Shown one piece after another: positions 32,822 to 41,610 of a stretch of DNA of 64,000 bases. The stretch comes from Pseudomonadota bacterium (lineage in GTDB: Bacteria > Pseudomonadota > Alphaproteobacteria > Azospirillales > Azospirillaceae), in NCBI GenBank assembly GCA_023423695.1, contig JAFAFA010000152.1, forward strand, positions 62,001 to 126,000, given 5' to 3'. The notes beneath the pieces were generated by a model that saw only the letters and a list, made by a program, of their open reading frames with translations, ran no database searches and was not told the origin of the DNA. Position 1 is the first letter of the stretch, and each line of letters opens with the position of its first letter. Position numbers and translations under genes: made by a program.

Positions 32822-33424
32822 TCAGGCCGCGCATCCGGCCAGTCTCTCCAACTGGTCGCAGCGCCACCGCCCCGGCCCGCCCGGCGGGGCGGACAGGCGG
32901 GTGAAGGCCACGACCTCGCAATTCTCCAACTCCACCCCCGGCCTGCTGGCCAGACGGTGCAGCAGGATGCGGCCGATCCCCTTGCTGCCGACCAGCAGCG
33001 GCCGGCGGGCCAGCAGGTCGGCAGACGAGGTGGCGAGTTCCTCCACGCCGTCGAGGACGCGGGCGGCGAACACGCCCTCGCTCTCCCCGCCCGGCGGGGT
33101 CTCGCCTGCGGCAAACCAGGGACGGGTCAGGTTGATAGGCAGCCCGTTCCACTCCCCCAGCCGGCGCTCGCGCAGCCAGTCACGGGACAGAAGCGGGACG
33201 CCCAGTGCCTCGGCGAACAGGGCGCCGGTGACCGCAGTGCGCCGCAGCGGTCCGGCGATCACCAGTCCGCAATCGTGCCCCTGGGCGCGGAAGCGCTCCG
33301 CCGCCCGGCGGGCCTGCTCGATGCCTTGTGCGGTCAGCGCGATGTCGCGGTCGCCGCCGCAGCGCACGCCGCGGCGGTTGTCCTCGGTCTGGCCATGGCG
33401 CACGAAATGGAACCGGTCGGTCAT
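32822..33424 (-). CDS. Histidine phosphatase family protein with altered second motif
   Basis: The 200-residue protein has the RHG motif (R9-H10-G11), the GPLRRTAVTGA segment with the phosphate-binding Arg (R61 or R62), and E87 as the likely acid. Where the second catalytic His is expected (SHGG), it reads VGSKGIGR, with K148 replacing His. It may be a weak phosphatase, act on a special substrate, or bind rather than hydrolyse. It is the last gene of a three-gene operon, 12 bp after the hydrolase gene. Confidence 0.75.
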   Translation of the reverse strand: MTDRFHFVRHGQTEDNRRGVRCGGDRDIALTAQGIEQARRAAERFRAQGHDCGLVIAGPLRRTAVTGALFAEALGVPLLSRDWLRERRLGEWNGLPINLTRPWFAAGETPPGGESEGVFAARVLDGVEELATSSADLLARRPLLVGSKGIGRILLHRLASRPGVELENCEVVAFTRLSAPPGGPGRWRCDQLERLAGCAA

Positions 33425-33436
33425 CGCCAGCCCCCC

Positions 33437-34669
33437 TCACCGGAACAGGATGCGGTCGGCGCCCGCCGTCCAGCCGATGGTGCTTTCCGCCGGCCAGCCA
33501 TGGGGGGCAGCCATCCAGCGGCGCAGGGCATCGATGTGCAGCGGATCGCTCAGCGTCGGGGTATGGCCGACGTCCGGCACATGGACGACGCTGACCCGCG
33601 GCTTCTCCATCATCCGCGCGATGGTCTGGTCGAGCAGGGCGTCGCTCATCATGCCGTGGACCAGCAGCACCGGGCAGGCGACGCGTTGCCAGTCGTCCCA
33701 TTGGTCGTGGTCCTGGGCGGCGCCGTCGCGGTAGCACTGCAGCGCGCGGATGTCGTGGCGGTAGACGCGGCCGCCATTCTCCTCCGACCAGCGGGTCTGG
33801 TGGAAGCTGTTGTGCAGAAGCACGGTGTCGTCCACCGGCCCGTCATTCTTCTGGGCGGCGCCGGTGCGGTGGAACAGCTGGGCCGGGTGGCGGAAGACAT
33901 AGTGGCGGGCGACGGATTCGGCACGGCGTCGGCGGCGCTCGTTCGGAATGAAGGGGCCGATGTCGTTGAGGATCAAGCCGTCGACCAGTTCCGGCGCCTC
34001 GGCGGCAACCCGCATGGCGACGTTGCCGCCGAGCGAGGAGCCGAGCAGCGTCACCGACCCCAGCCGCTTGTGCCGGATCAGCGCCAGCACCTGGGCGACG
34101 TTGCCGTCGAAACTGTAGTCGGACTGTTCCGCCAGCCAGCCGCTGCGGCCGCGACCCGCCCAGTCCAGGCACAGGACATGATAATGGCGAGATAAGGCAC
34201 GGGCGATGTAGTCGAAGCGCCGGGCCGAATTGGCGATGCCGCCGAGGCAGATCAGCGCCGGATTCTGCGGGCTGCCCCATTCCGTGTAGGCGAGGCGGAT
34301 GCTGTAGTCGGTGCGCAGCCGCTCCACCGTGCCGGGCTGAAGCTCGGCGCTGTGGGTATAGTCGAAATGGCGCAGGGTGTGGCCGACCCCGATCAGCGGC
34401 TCGATCACCCGCATGATCGTCTCGTAGGTCTTCCAATTGATTTCCTCGGCCGATCCGATGCCGAGCGCATCCAGCGTGGCGCGCAACGCCTCCATGGCGC
34501 GGCCGTGGCGGCCATCGAAAGGAAGGGTCTGGCCGCCGCAGGGCGGCGGGGCCGGCATGGTGCGAAGGGGCTCCACGAGCATCTGGTCAGGCATGGGCGT
34601 CTTCGCCTCCGTGAGAGATGGGTGGGGGATCGATGAATGCGGAGATGGCAGGATGGTCGCCGTGCTCAT
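33437..34669 (-). CDS. Alpha/beta hydrolase, epoxide hydrolase/haloalkane-dehalogenase-like
   Basis: The enzyme of about 410 residues has an alpha/beta hydrolase core: a nucleophile Ser in LLGSSLGGNVAM, a probable acid in VHGMMSDALLD and a His in VPDVGHTPTLSD. It has an N-terminal extension of about 100 residues before the core. The start at 34669 overlaps the MFS stop by ATGA; a later ATG at 34594 (MPDQMLVEP) is an alternative and would remove a low-complexity leader. The substrate is unknown. The genes before and after encode an exporter and a phosphatase-like protein. Confidence 0.75.
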   Translation of the reverse strand: MSTATILPSPHSSIPHPSLTEAKTPMPDQMLVEPLRTMPAPPPCGGQTLPFDGRHGRAMEALRATLDALGIGSAEEINWKTYETIMRVIEPLIGVGHTLRHFDYTHSAELQPGTVERLRTDYSIRLAYTEWGSPQNPALICLGGIANSARRFDYIARALSRHYHVLCLDWAGRGRSGWLAEQSDYSFDGNVAQVLALIRHKRLGSVTLLGSSLGGNVAMRVAAEAPELVDGLILNDIGPFIPNERRRRRAESVARHYVFRHPAQLFHRTGAAQKNDGPVDDTVLLHNSFHQTRWSEENGGRVYRHDIRALQCYRDGAAQDHDQWDDWQRVACPVLLVHGMMSDALLDQTIARMMEKPRVSVVHVPDVGHTPTLSDPLHIDALRRWMAAPHGWPAESTIGWTAGADRILFR

Positions 34670-36351
34670 GGGGCCGCGCCCTCCCCGGCCGTCCGTGATG
34701 CGGAGGCTGCGGCCGGGGCGAGCAGGAACACCGCGCAGAAGGCCGTGCCGCACAGCATGCCCAGCACGCCCAGCGTCACCAGCGCCGCCTGAATCCCGAA
34801 GCGGTCGGCGACGGCGGCGGCCAGCAGCGGGCCCGCCACGGATCCGCCCCGCTCCAGCAGGCGGTAGACGGCGAAGACGCTTGAATCGCCCATGCGGACG
34901 CATTCCGTACGGCAGACCTCCGGCACCAGGGCCAGTTGGGTGGCGTTGTTCAGGGCGTGGGCAACACCCAATACCGCGATGCCGGCCAGAATGCCCGGAA
35001 CGCCAGGGTCCTGCAGGATCGCCAGCGTGCCGGCCCCGCCGACCAGCCCACCGATCCCGGCGAACAGGGCGTGGCGGCCGGTGCGGTCGGCCAGCCGCGA
35101 CACCCAGGGACCGAGAAGCACGATGATCAGCCCATAGGTCATCATCAGCCGGCCGATTCCCGCGGGCGTCTCGCCCGCCGCATGGAGGGAGACGGGAACC
35201 AGATAGAAGAGGTAGCCGGTGAGCATCAGCTTCGTCGGCACCGACGAGAACAGCAGCAGGGCGACGAAGCGCGGGTTGGTGAGCAGGCCGGCCGCGTCGC
35301 CCAGGCGGAAGCGGCGGTTCTGCGCCCGCTCCGCCCGGTCGGCCGGAAGCAGGGTCGCGGCGGCGACGGCGGCGGCCAATGCCAGCAGTGCCGAGGCCGC
35401 AAAGGTGGCGCGGTAGCCGAGAAGGTCGGCCAGGATGCCGCCCAACGGCGCGCCGCACAGGCCGGCGACGATCACGGCGGCGACGAACTGCGCCATGCCG
35501 CGCGCCCGCTGTCCGGCCGGGGTGTGGCGGGCGATGAAGCCCTGCGCGCCGATGAACATCACCGCATAGCCGAGCGCGCATGCGCTGCGCCACAGCAGCA
35601 GTTCGGTCAGCGAGCCGGCCAGAGCCGTCCCGGCGAATCCGGCGACCGCCGGCAGCGTGCCCAGCAGCAGCGTGCGGCGGCTGCCGAACCGGTCGGCCCA
35701 GGCGCCTGCGAAGGGGGTGAAGACCGCAACCAGCGCCATGAACAGCCCGATCGGCAGACCCATCATCAGGGTTTCCGACAGGCCGGGCACCGGCGTGTAA
35801 AGCTCGCGCGTGTAGAGCGGCAGGAAGGAGCGCGACAGCTCTTCCGCCAGCATGAACAGGAACAGCGCGGCGCGCATTCCTGCCACAGCCGACGCGGGTT
35901 CCGGTGCCGAACGGCGTGGCGCCGCGGCAAGCAGGAGCAGCGCCTCGAACACCAGCAGAAGCGAAACCAGCACTAGAACGCCGCCGTCATAAAGTACGCC
36001 GCGCAGCGCCTCGGCCGGCAGCACGGAGGTCAACTGCGGCAGTGTCGCGGCCGCGAAGGCGATCAGTACCGTCGCCACCATCGTGATAGCACGCAAAGGC
36101 GTCGCTCCGGCCGCACGCAGCAGGGCCGGGGCCAACAGGGCAGACAGCGCCACCGCAGCCGAAACCGCGGCGGCAACAGTCATCAAACGATCACGAATGG
36201 CATCGATCACAACCTGTGCGGCATCGGGCCCAATTGCCGAGGCATAGTTTGCATAAAATTTAGCACAAACCATAAAAGACAGGATGAAGAGACTAATTGC
36301 TGTGATGACAGGCAGAGTCACGCGCGGACGTGCGACCGAATTTGGTGGCAT
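34666..36351 (-). CDS. MFS transporter with extended N-terminal membrane region
   Basis: This 561-residue membrane protein has a first ~140 residues forming about four helices that do not look like the start of a usual MFS protein. A complete MFS core follows, with the loop 2-3 motif GAWADRFGSRRTLLLG and LLGPWVSRLADRTGRH in the second half. Family members usually have 400-450 residues, so the N-terminal part is an addition. It heads the operon with the hydrolase. ATG 36351 has a GGAG site; a GTG six codons upstream is less likely. Confidence 0.8.
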   Translation of the reverse strand: MPPNSVARPRVTLPVITAISLFILSFMVCAKFYANYASAIGPDAAQVVIDAIRDRLMTVAAAVSAAVALSALLAPALLRAAGATPLRAITMVATVLIAFAAATLPQLTSVLPAEALRGVLYDGGVLVLVSLLLVFEALLLLAAAPRRSAPEPASAVAGMRAALFLFMLAEELSRSFLPLYTRELYTPVPGLSETLMMGLPIGLFMALVAVFTPFAGAWADRFGSRRTLLLGTLPAVAGFAGTALAGSLTELLLWRSACALGYAVMFIGAQGFIARHTPAGQRARGMAQFVAAVIVAGLCGAPLGGILADLLGYRATFAASALLALAAAVAAATLLPADRAERAQNRRFRLGDAAGLLTNPRFVALLLFSSVPTKLMLTGYLFYLVPVSLHAAGETPAGIGRLMMTYGLIIVLLGPWVSRLADRTGRHALFAGIGGLVGGAGTLAILQDPGVPGILAGIAVLGVAHALNNATQLALVPEVCRTECVRMGDSSVFAVYRLLERGGSVAGPLLAAAVADRFGIQAALVTLGVLGMLCGTAFCAVFLLAPAAASASRTAGEGAAP

Positions 36352-36955
36352 AGGCAGCTCCAGACACACAACCGCTTTCAGGAAGTGGGTTAGAAGCTAA
36401 ATCGTAACTCCAAAGAATTGGTAAACCGAAATTGCATCGGAAATAATAGCTCTGTCCGGATTGTTGCATATCCCTGTATGCATTTTGTTCAGATCGCTGA
36501 TACTTAAGATCTTCGGTAAAATGCCGACGGATACTCGCGATGATAGGGAACAACTGCCTAATTATGTGAATAACAACCGTTTTCTTGTTTGCGCTACATC
36601 ACATACCAAAGCAGCCGCGATCCCGACCCCCAAAAAACAAATTCCGGTTGCAGTGCAGCATGGGCGTTTCGACACTATTTCAGATTGGGGTACAACCAGC
36701 GCCTCCACGCAAAGTAGGTCCATCGGTCATTCGTGCATGGCAATTCACACCCAGCCTGCATACCAAAATTGCGGGAAAAAAAGGCCTATGACCACGCTTC
36801 CGGCGCGCACCTCCTTTTTGGCATGTCCATGGCAGGGCTTTGCGACGCTTCGCCACATCGCTGTTGAGAGTGATTCGCATTATTGTGGCTCCTGCGGCCC
36901 ATTGCCGCCGAATTGCACGCCCTGTCGGTGCCGTGCAGCCGAAAGGTGATCCCCC
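36352..36955. other. AT-rich divergent region between the MFS operon and feoA
   Basis: This 604-bp region has markedly lower GC than its surroundings (about 36370-36800) and no coding frame with family features. It should hold the promoters for the leftward MFS operon and for feoAB. A Fur-box-like site is at 36866-36884. The AT-rich part could also reflect foreign DNA or a nucleoid-protein target. Confidence 0.45.
36866..36884 (+). promoter_or_regulatory. Candidate Fur box upstream of feoA
   Basis: GAGAGTGATTCGCATTATT matches the classical 19-bp Fur consensus (GATAATGATAATCATTATC) at 13 positions. It lies 72 bp before the feoA start, where repression by Fur under iron-replete conditions would be expected. 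Confidence 0.5.
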
Positions 36956-37333
36956 ATGACTGCGCCCGTGTCGGGTCCGAGTTCCGGCCCCGCTTCCACC
37001 ATCGTTCCCTCCCCCGCGGCTCGCATGACGCCCGGCCCGGCATCCGGCACCTCCTCCGACCCGCCGTCCCCTAACGATGGCTGCCGTCTCGGCGCGTTGC
37101 GCAAGGGCCAGTGCGCGGTGGTGACCGGTCTCGACGAGAGCGCGGTCGCTACCCCGCTGCCGCCCGGCGAACTGGAACGCCGCATGATCGAGATGGGCCT
37201 GATCGAAGGCGCCCGCGTGGAGATCCTGCATGAAGGATTCCCGGGCTCCGATCCGCTTGCCGTGCGCATCAACGACCACACCCTGGCCATGCGCCGGGCG
37301 GAGGCGCACGCCGTTCTGGTGACGCTCGGCTGA
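36956..37333 (+). CDS. feoA: Ferrous iron transport protein A (FeoA)
   Basis: This 125-residue cytoplasmic SH3-like protein has the FeoA domain in about residues 44-124 (LGALRKGQCAVVTGL…ELERRMIEMGLIEGARVEILHEG…DPLAVRINDHTLAMRRAEA). The first ~42 residues are a Pro/Ser-rich extension absent from typical ~75-residue FeoA; a start at ATG 37025 would shorten it to about 102. It supports Fe(II) uptake by FeoB, whose gene starts 36 bp downstream. Confidence 0.9.
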   Translation: MTAPVSGPSSGPASTIVPSPAARMTPGPASGTSSDPPSPNDGCRLGALRKGQCAVVTGLDESAVATPLPPGELERRMIEMGLIEGARVEILHEGFPGSDPLAVRINDHTLAMRRAEAHAVLVTLG

Positions 37334-37369
37334 GCGTCGCCTCCCCTTCCTGCGGAAAGGATTTCCGCG

Positions 37370-39280
37370 ATGTCGAATTCTGCCGTTTTGGCCGCACCCG
37401 CTCTGCCCCCACTGCCGCGCATCGCGCTGGTCGGCAACCCGAACTGCGGCAAGACCGCGCTGTTCAACGCCCTGACCGGCGCCCGCCAGAAGGTCGCCAA
37501 CTATCCCGGCGTCACGGTGGAGCGAAAGGTGGGCGAGTTCCTGAGCCCAGCCGGCGCCCGCGTCCAGGTGATCGACCTGCCCGGCACCTACAGCCTGCGC
37601 GCCCGCTCCCCCGACGAGGAGGTGACGCGCGACGTCGTGCTCGGCCGGTTCGGGCATGAAACGCCGCCGGACGTGATGGTCTGCGTCGCCGATGCCACCA
37701 ACCTGCGCCTGCATCTGCGGCTGGTGCTGGAGTTGAAGAAGCTCGGCCGCCCCATCATCCTGGCACTCAATATGATGGATGTCGCCGAGGCGCGTGGCTG
37801 CCGCGTCGATGCTTCGGCCCTGTCGGCGGCGCTCGGCGTGCCGGTGGTGCCGACCGTGGCGATCAAGCGCACCGGCGTCGTCGGTCTGCTCGACCAGATC
37901 GACCGCAGCATGATGGTGATGGCGGGCGACGGACCCCCGGCGCCCTGCGGTTGGAGCGAGCCGTCGGCACGGGACCTGCGCGCCTATCATCAGGAGGTCG
38001 AAGCCATCCTGGCCGCCGCGCTCCGCGATGCGGGGAAACCGTCGCTCGCCACGCAGCGCATCGACGCGGCCCTGCTGCATCCGGCCATCGGCCTGCCCTT
38101 CCTGTTCCTGGTGCTGTTCCTGATGTTCCAGGCGGTGTTCGCCTGGGCGGCCCTGCCGATGGACATGATCGACAAGGGGCTGGGATGGGTGCAGGCGGCG
38201 GCGGGCGCGGCCCTGCCAGACGGCATGCTGAAGAGCCTGATCACCGACGGCATCATCGCCGGGGTGGGCAGTGTGGTGATCTTCCTGCCGCAGATCCTGG
38301 TGCTATTCCTCTTCATCCTGATCCTGGAATCCACCGGCTACATGGCACGGGCGGCTTTCCTGCTCGACCGGCTGATGGGCGGTGTCGGTCTGCACGGCCG
38401 GGCCTTCATCCCGCTGCTGTCCAGCTTCGCCTGCGCCGTGCCCGGCATCATGGCGGCCCGCACCATCGAGAACCGTGCCGACCGGCTGGCCACCATCATG
38501 ATCGCGCCGCTGATGACCTGCTCGGCCCGGCTGCCGGTCTACACCCTGATCATCGCCGCCTTCGTCCCCGAACAGACGGTGGCCGGCGGCATGATCGGGC
38601 TGCAGGGTCTGGTGATGTTCACGCTCTATGCCGCAGGCATCCTGTCGGCGCTGGCGGTCGCCTTCGTGCTGAAGCGCACGATCTTCAAGGGCGCGCGCGA
38701 GCCGCTGCTGATGGAACTGCCAGCCTACCGGCTGCCCAGCCCGCGCGACCTCCTGATCGGCCTGCTGGAACGCGCCCGCATCTTTCTGGCCCGCGCCGGA
38801 ACGGTGATCTTCGCCATCATGATCCTGCTGTGGTTCCTCGGCACATTCCCAGGGGCACCCGAGGGCGCCACCGGTCCGGCAATCGACCACAGCTTCGCCG
38901 GGATGCTGGGCCACGCGCTGGCACCGCTGCTGGCGCCCATCGGCTTCACCTGGCAGATCGCCATCGCACTGGTTCCGGGCATGGCGGCGCGCGAGGTGGC
39001 GGTGGCGGCGCTGGGCACGGTCTATGCGCTGAGCGAGACCGGGGATGCGCTGTCCGGCTCACTGTCCGGCGTGCTCGCGGCGGACTGGAGCCTGCCGACC
39101 GCGCTGTCGCTGCTGGCGTGGTTCGTGTTCGCCCCGCAATGCGTCTCCACCCTGTCGGTGGTGAAGCGGGAAACCAACTCCTGGTTCTGGATGCTGGTGA
39201 TGATCGCCTACATGACGCTGCTCGCCTACGGTGCCGCCTTCGTCACCTTCCGGCTGTCAAGCGCCCTGCTGGGAGGGTGA
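37370..39280 (+). CDS. feoB: Ferrous iron transporter FeoB
   Basis: The 636-residue protein has an N-terminal G domain with G1 GNPNCGKT (22-29), G3 DLPG (69-72) and G4 NMMD (134-137), followed by a membrane domain with two Gate regions. Conserved Cys-containing segments SSFACAVPGIMAAR and PLMTCSARLPVYTLI, and FAPQCVSTLSVVKRET near the end, are visible. It imports Fe(II). At 636 residues it is shorter than E. coli FeoB (773) but within the range seen in alphaproteobacteria. It is operonic with feoA and the small Cys-rich gene downstream. Confidence 0.95.
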   Translation: MSNSAVLAAPALPPLPRIALVGNPNCGKTALFNALTGARQKVANYPGVTVERKVGEFLSPAGARVQVIDLPGTYSLRARSPDEEVTRDVVLGRFGHETPPDVMVCVADATNLRLHLRLVLELKKLGRPIILALNMMDVAEARGCRVDASALSAALGVPVVPTVAIKRTGVVGLLDQIDRSMMVMAGDGPPAPCGWSEPSARDLRAYHQEVEAILAAALRDAGKPSLATQRIDAALLHPAIGLPFLFLVLFLMFQAVFAWAALPMDMIDKGLGWVQAAAGAALPDGMLKSLITDGIIAGVGSVVIFLPQILVLFLFILILESTGYMARAAFLLDRLMGGVGLHGRAFIPLLSSFACAVPGIMAARTIENRADRLATIMIAPLMTCSARLPVYTLIIAAFVPEQTVAGGMIGLQGLVMFTLYAAGILSALAVAFVLKRTIFKGAREPLLMELPAYRLPSPRDLLIGLLERARIFLARAGTVIFAIMILLWFLGTFPGAPEGATGPAIDHSFAGMLGHALAPLLAPIGFTWQIAIALVPGMAAREVAVAALGTVYALSETGDALSGSLSGVLAADWSLPTALSLLAWFVFAPQCVSTLSVVKRETNSWFWMLVMIAYMTLLAYGAAFVTFRLSSALLGG

Positions 39281-39283
39281 GCG

Positions 39284-39505
39284 ATGATCGACTCACTGGT
39301 CGTCGGTCTGATCGTCACCCTGGCATTCGCCTGGGTCGCCTGGACCATCCTGCTGCCGGCCGCCGCCCGCGACCGCCTGCGCCGGCTGGCGGGTCGCCCC
39401 GCCGCGCCCGCGCCGAGGGGCGGTTGCAGCGGGGGCTGCTGCGGCTGCGAGGCGGCGGGCCCGAAGCCGGTTCGGCGCCACCGCGGCTCCTGCGGCACCC
39501 ACTGA
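39284..39505 (+). CDS. Small Cys-rich membrane protein of the feo operon (DUF6587-like)
   Basis: The 73-residue protein has one N-terminal transmembrane helix (about 5-25), a basic loop, and a cytoplasmic tail with GGCSGGCCGCEA and a further Cys in GSCGTH. It starts 3 bp after the feoB stop. Small single-helix Cys-rich proteins replace FeoC in many feo operons and are thought to bind iron or stabilise FeoB. The function is inferred from context and layout. Confidence 0.7.
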   Translation: MIDSLVVGLIVTLAFAWVAWTILLPAAARDRLRRLAGRPAAPAPRGGCSGGCCGCEAAGPKPVRRHRGSCGTH

Positions 39506-39518
39506 GGCGGGGTAACGC

Positions 39519-39998
39519 TCAGCCGCCCCGCGCCAGCGCGCGGCGGAAGGCGTCCAGCGTCTCGGCGCTGACATGGTGCTCGATGCCTTCGGCGTCGATG
39601 CGCGCCGTGTCGGCGCTGACGCCGAGAGAGCGCAGGAAAGCCTCCACCGTCTGGTGGCGCTCCCGGCTTTCCTCGGCGATCCGGCGGCCGGCATCGGTCA
39701 GGAACACCGCCCGGTAAGGCTTGCGGGTGACCAGCCCGTCCGCCGCCAGCCGGTCGAGCATGCGGGCGACGGTGGGCTGCGCCACGCCCAGCCTCGCGGC
39801 GATGTCGACCTGCCGGGCCTCCTGCCCGCTTTCGATCAGGTCGGCGATCAGCTCCACATAATCCTCAGCCAGGGCGGAACGCTGCGCCTCCCGGGTTCGG
39901 CGGAACCCTTCGGCATGGAGTTCGGCATCGGGCAAGGCGGATTCAGCCGACACAGCCCCACCCTCTTCCCAATCAGGCGACTTCCGGGATTCGGCCAT
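39519..39998 (-). CDS. mntR: Manganese-responsive transcriptional regulator MntR
   Basis: The 159-residue DtxR/MntR-family protein has an N-terminal winged helix (LIADLIESGQEARQVDIAARLGVAQPTVARMLDRLAADGLV, about 50-91) and a dimer/metal domain with RHQTVEAFLRSLGVSADTARIDAEGIEHHVS. The E and H residues there fit the Mn(II) site of E. coli-type MntR. It is divergent from mntH, with a palindromic MntR-box candidate between them at 40166-40185. It converges on the feo operon with a 13-bp gap. Confidence 0.9.
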   Translation of the reverse strand: MAESRKSPDWEEGGAVSAESALPDAELHAEGFRRTREAQRSALAEDYVELIADLIESGQEARQVDIAARLGVAQPTVARMLDRLAADGLVTRKPYRAVFLTDAGRRIAEESRERHQTVEAFLRSLGVSADTARIDAEGIEHHVSAETLDAFRRALARGG

Positions 39999-40165
39999 CG
40001 CGCGCGTCGACTCCTCTGAAAGTCATGCCCAAACGGTTGCGCCACACCCTCCGACGCCAGCCGCCGGCCGTCAAGCCCACCGTCCGATCCGGTCGGCCCA
40101 CACCCTTCGGGACGCGCATCCTTCGTGGGTGGATGACGATTCCGGCAAAAAGTTGCGGTCCGGAA

Positions 40166-40185
40166 AGTATAGCACCTTGCATACT
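40166..40185. promoter_or_regulatory. Candidate MntR box between mntR and mntH
   Basis: AGTATAGCACCTTGCATACT has arms AGTATaGCA/TGCATACT, close to a palindrome. It resembles the enterobacterial MntR site (ACATAGC-N4/5-GCTATGT). It is 60 bp upstream of the mntH start, in the divergent promoter region. Confidence 0.55.
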
Positions 40186-40244
40186 CGTTGTCCTGGCACA
40201 TACTTGACTGATACCAATTCGCAACTCGGCCAGGAGTCCCGCCG

Positions 40245-41603
40245 ATGTCGGAAGCCGAAGCCGCCCTGCCGACCCCGAAGGCCTGGAGGAATTCCAGCCC
40301 GGACGACGAGCACCGGCCAAGCCTGCCGGAGGTCCATGCCTCCGTTGCTGTGCCGCAGGGCGGCCTGTGGCTGCGGCGGATGCTGGCGTTCGCCGGGCCG
40401 GGCTACATGGTGTCGGTCGGCTATATGGACCCTGGCAACTGGGCGACCGATCTCGCCGGCGGATCGCAGTTCGGCTACACGTTGCTGGCCGTCATCATGC
40501 TGTCGAACCTGATGGCGATCCTGCTGCAATCGCTGGCCGCAAGGCTCGGCATCGTCACCGGGCGCGATCTGGCCCAGGCCTGCCGCGACCATTACCCGCG
40601 TCCGGTCAACCTCGTGCTGTGGGTGGCCTGTGAGGCGGCGATCATCGCCTGCGACCTCGCCGAGGTGATCGGCACCGCCATTGCGCTGAACCTGCTGTTC
40701 GGCATCCCCCTGATCGGCGGTGCGCTGATCACAGCGCTCGACGCCTTCCTGGTCCTGCTGCTGATGCAGCGGGGGTTCCGCTATCTGGAAGCCTTCGTGA
40801 TCGCGCTGCTGGTGGTCATCGCCGGCTGCTTCATCGTGCAGATCGCCGCCGCTGCGCCGCCTGTGGCCGCCGTCCTGCACGGCTTCGTGCCGTCGGCGGA
40901 GATCGTCACCAACCCCGAGATGCTCTACATCGCCATCGGCATCCTGGGGGCGACGGTGATGCCGCACAACCTGTACCTCCACTCCTCCATCGTGCAGACG
41001 CGGGCATATCCGCGGACGGAGGAAGGGCGGCGCGACGCCATCACCTGGGCCACCGCCGACAGCACCATCGCGCTGATGCTGGCCCTGTTCGTCAATGCCG
41101 CCATCCTGATCCTGGCGGCCAGCGTCTTCCACGGCAGCGGCCATACCGAGGTGGCGGAGATCGGACAGGCGTTCGAGCTGCTGTCACCCCTGCTCGGCCT
41201 CGGCATCGCATCGACGCTGTTCGCGGTGGCATTGCTGGCATCCGGCCTGAATTCCACGGTGACGGCGACGCTGGCCGGGCAGATCGTGATGGAGGGCTTT
41301 CTGAGGCTGCGTCTGCCCCACTGGGCGCGCCGGCTGCTGACCCGCGGGCTTGCCATCATCCCGGTGGTGGTGGTGACCGCGATCTATGGCGAACGCGGCA
41401 CGGCACAGCTTCTGGTGTTCAGCCAGGTGGTGCTGTCGATGCAGCTGCCCTTCGCGGTGATCCCGCTGGTCCGCTTCGTCACCGACCGCAGCAAGATGGG
41501 CAAGTTCGTCGTCCCCGGCTGGGTCGCCACCCTGTCCTGGATCGTCGCCACGGTGATCGTCGTGCTGAACCTGAAGCTGCTCTACGACACCGTCCTGGCG
41601 TGA
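40245..41603 (+). CDS. mntH: Nramp-family manganese/divalent metal transporter MntH
   Basis: This 452-residue polytopic protein has about eleven helices. The Nramp motif DPGNWATD in TM1 (D62-D69) and MPHNLYLHSS in TM6 supply the metal-binding Asp, Asn and the MPH motif. It imports Mn(II) with proton coupling. The N-terminal ~38 residues are a polar extension. The ATG at 40245 follows CAGGAG. It is regulated, by inference, through the divergent mntR and the site between them. Confidence 0.95.
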   Translation: MSEAEAALPTPKAWRNSSPDDEHRPSLPEVHASVAVPQGGLWLRRMLAFAGPGYMVSVGYMDPGNWATDLAGGSQFGYTLLAVIMLSNLMAILLQSLAARLGIVTGRDLAQACRDHYPRPVNLVLWVACEAAIIACDLAEVIGTAIALNLLFGIPLIGGALITALDAFLVLLLMQRGFRYLEAFVIALLVVIAGCFIVQIAAAAPPVAAVLHGFVPSAEIVTNPEMLYIAIGILGATVMPHNLYLHSSIVQTRAYPRTEEGRRDAITWATADSTIALMLALFVNAAILILAASVFHGSGHTEVAEIGQAFELLSPLLGLGIASTLFAVALLASGLNSTVTATLAGQIVMEGFLRLRLPHWARRLLTRGLAIIPVVVVTAIYGERGTAQLLVFSQVVLSMQLPFAVIPLVRFVTDRSKMGKFVVPGWVATLSWIVATVIVVLNLKLLYDTVLA

Positions 41604-41610
41604 TGGCCGG

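Noticed and set aside
30857..34195. A very long forward open frame of over 1,100 codons
   Set aside because: It runs antisense to the dehydrogenase, chemoreceptor, phosphatase and hydrolase genes, all with clear family motifs. Long open antisense frames are expected in very GC-rich coding DNA, and its translation is Gly/Arg/Ala/His/Gln-biased with no domain.
36461..36949. 162-codon forward frame in the AT-rich gap before feoA
   Set aside because: No family features, and it covers the Fur-like site and promoter area; base composition is unlike genes in this window.
40194..40210. TGGCAC-N5-TGAC, looking like a sigma-54 promoter before mntH
   Set aside because: The -12 element lacks the required TTGC/GC dinucleotide at proper spacing.
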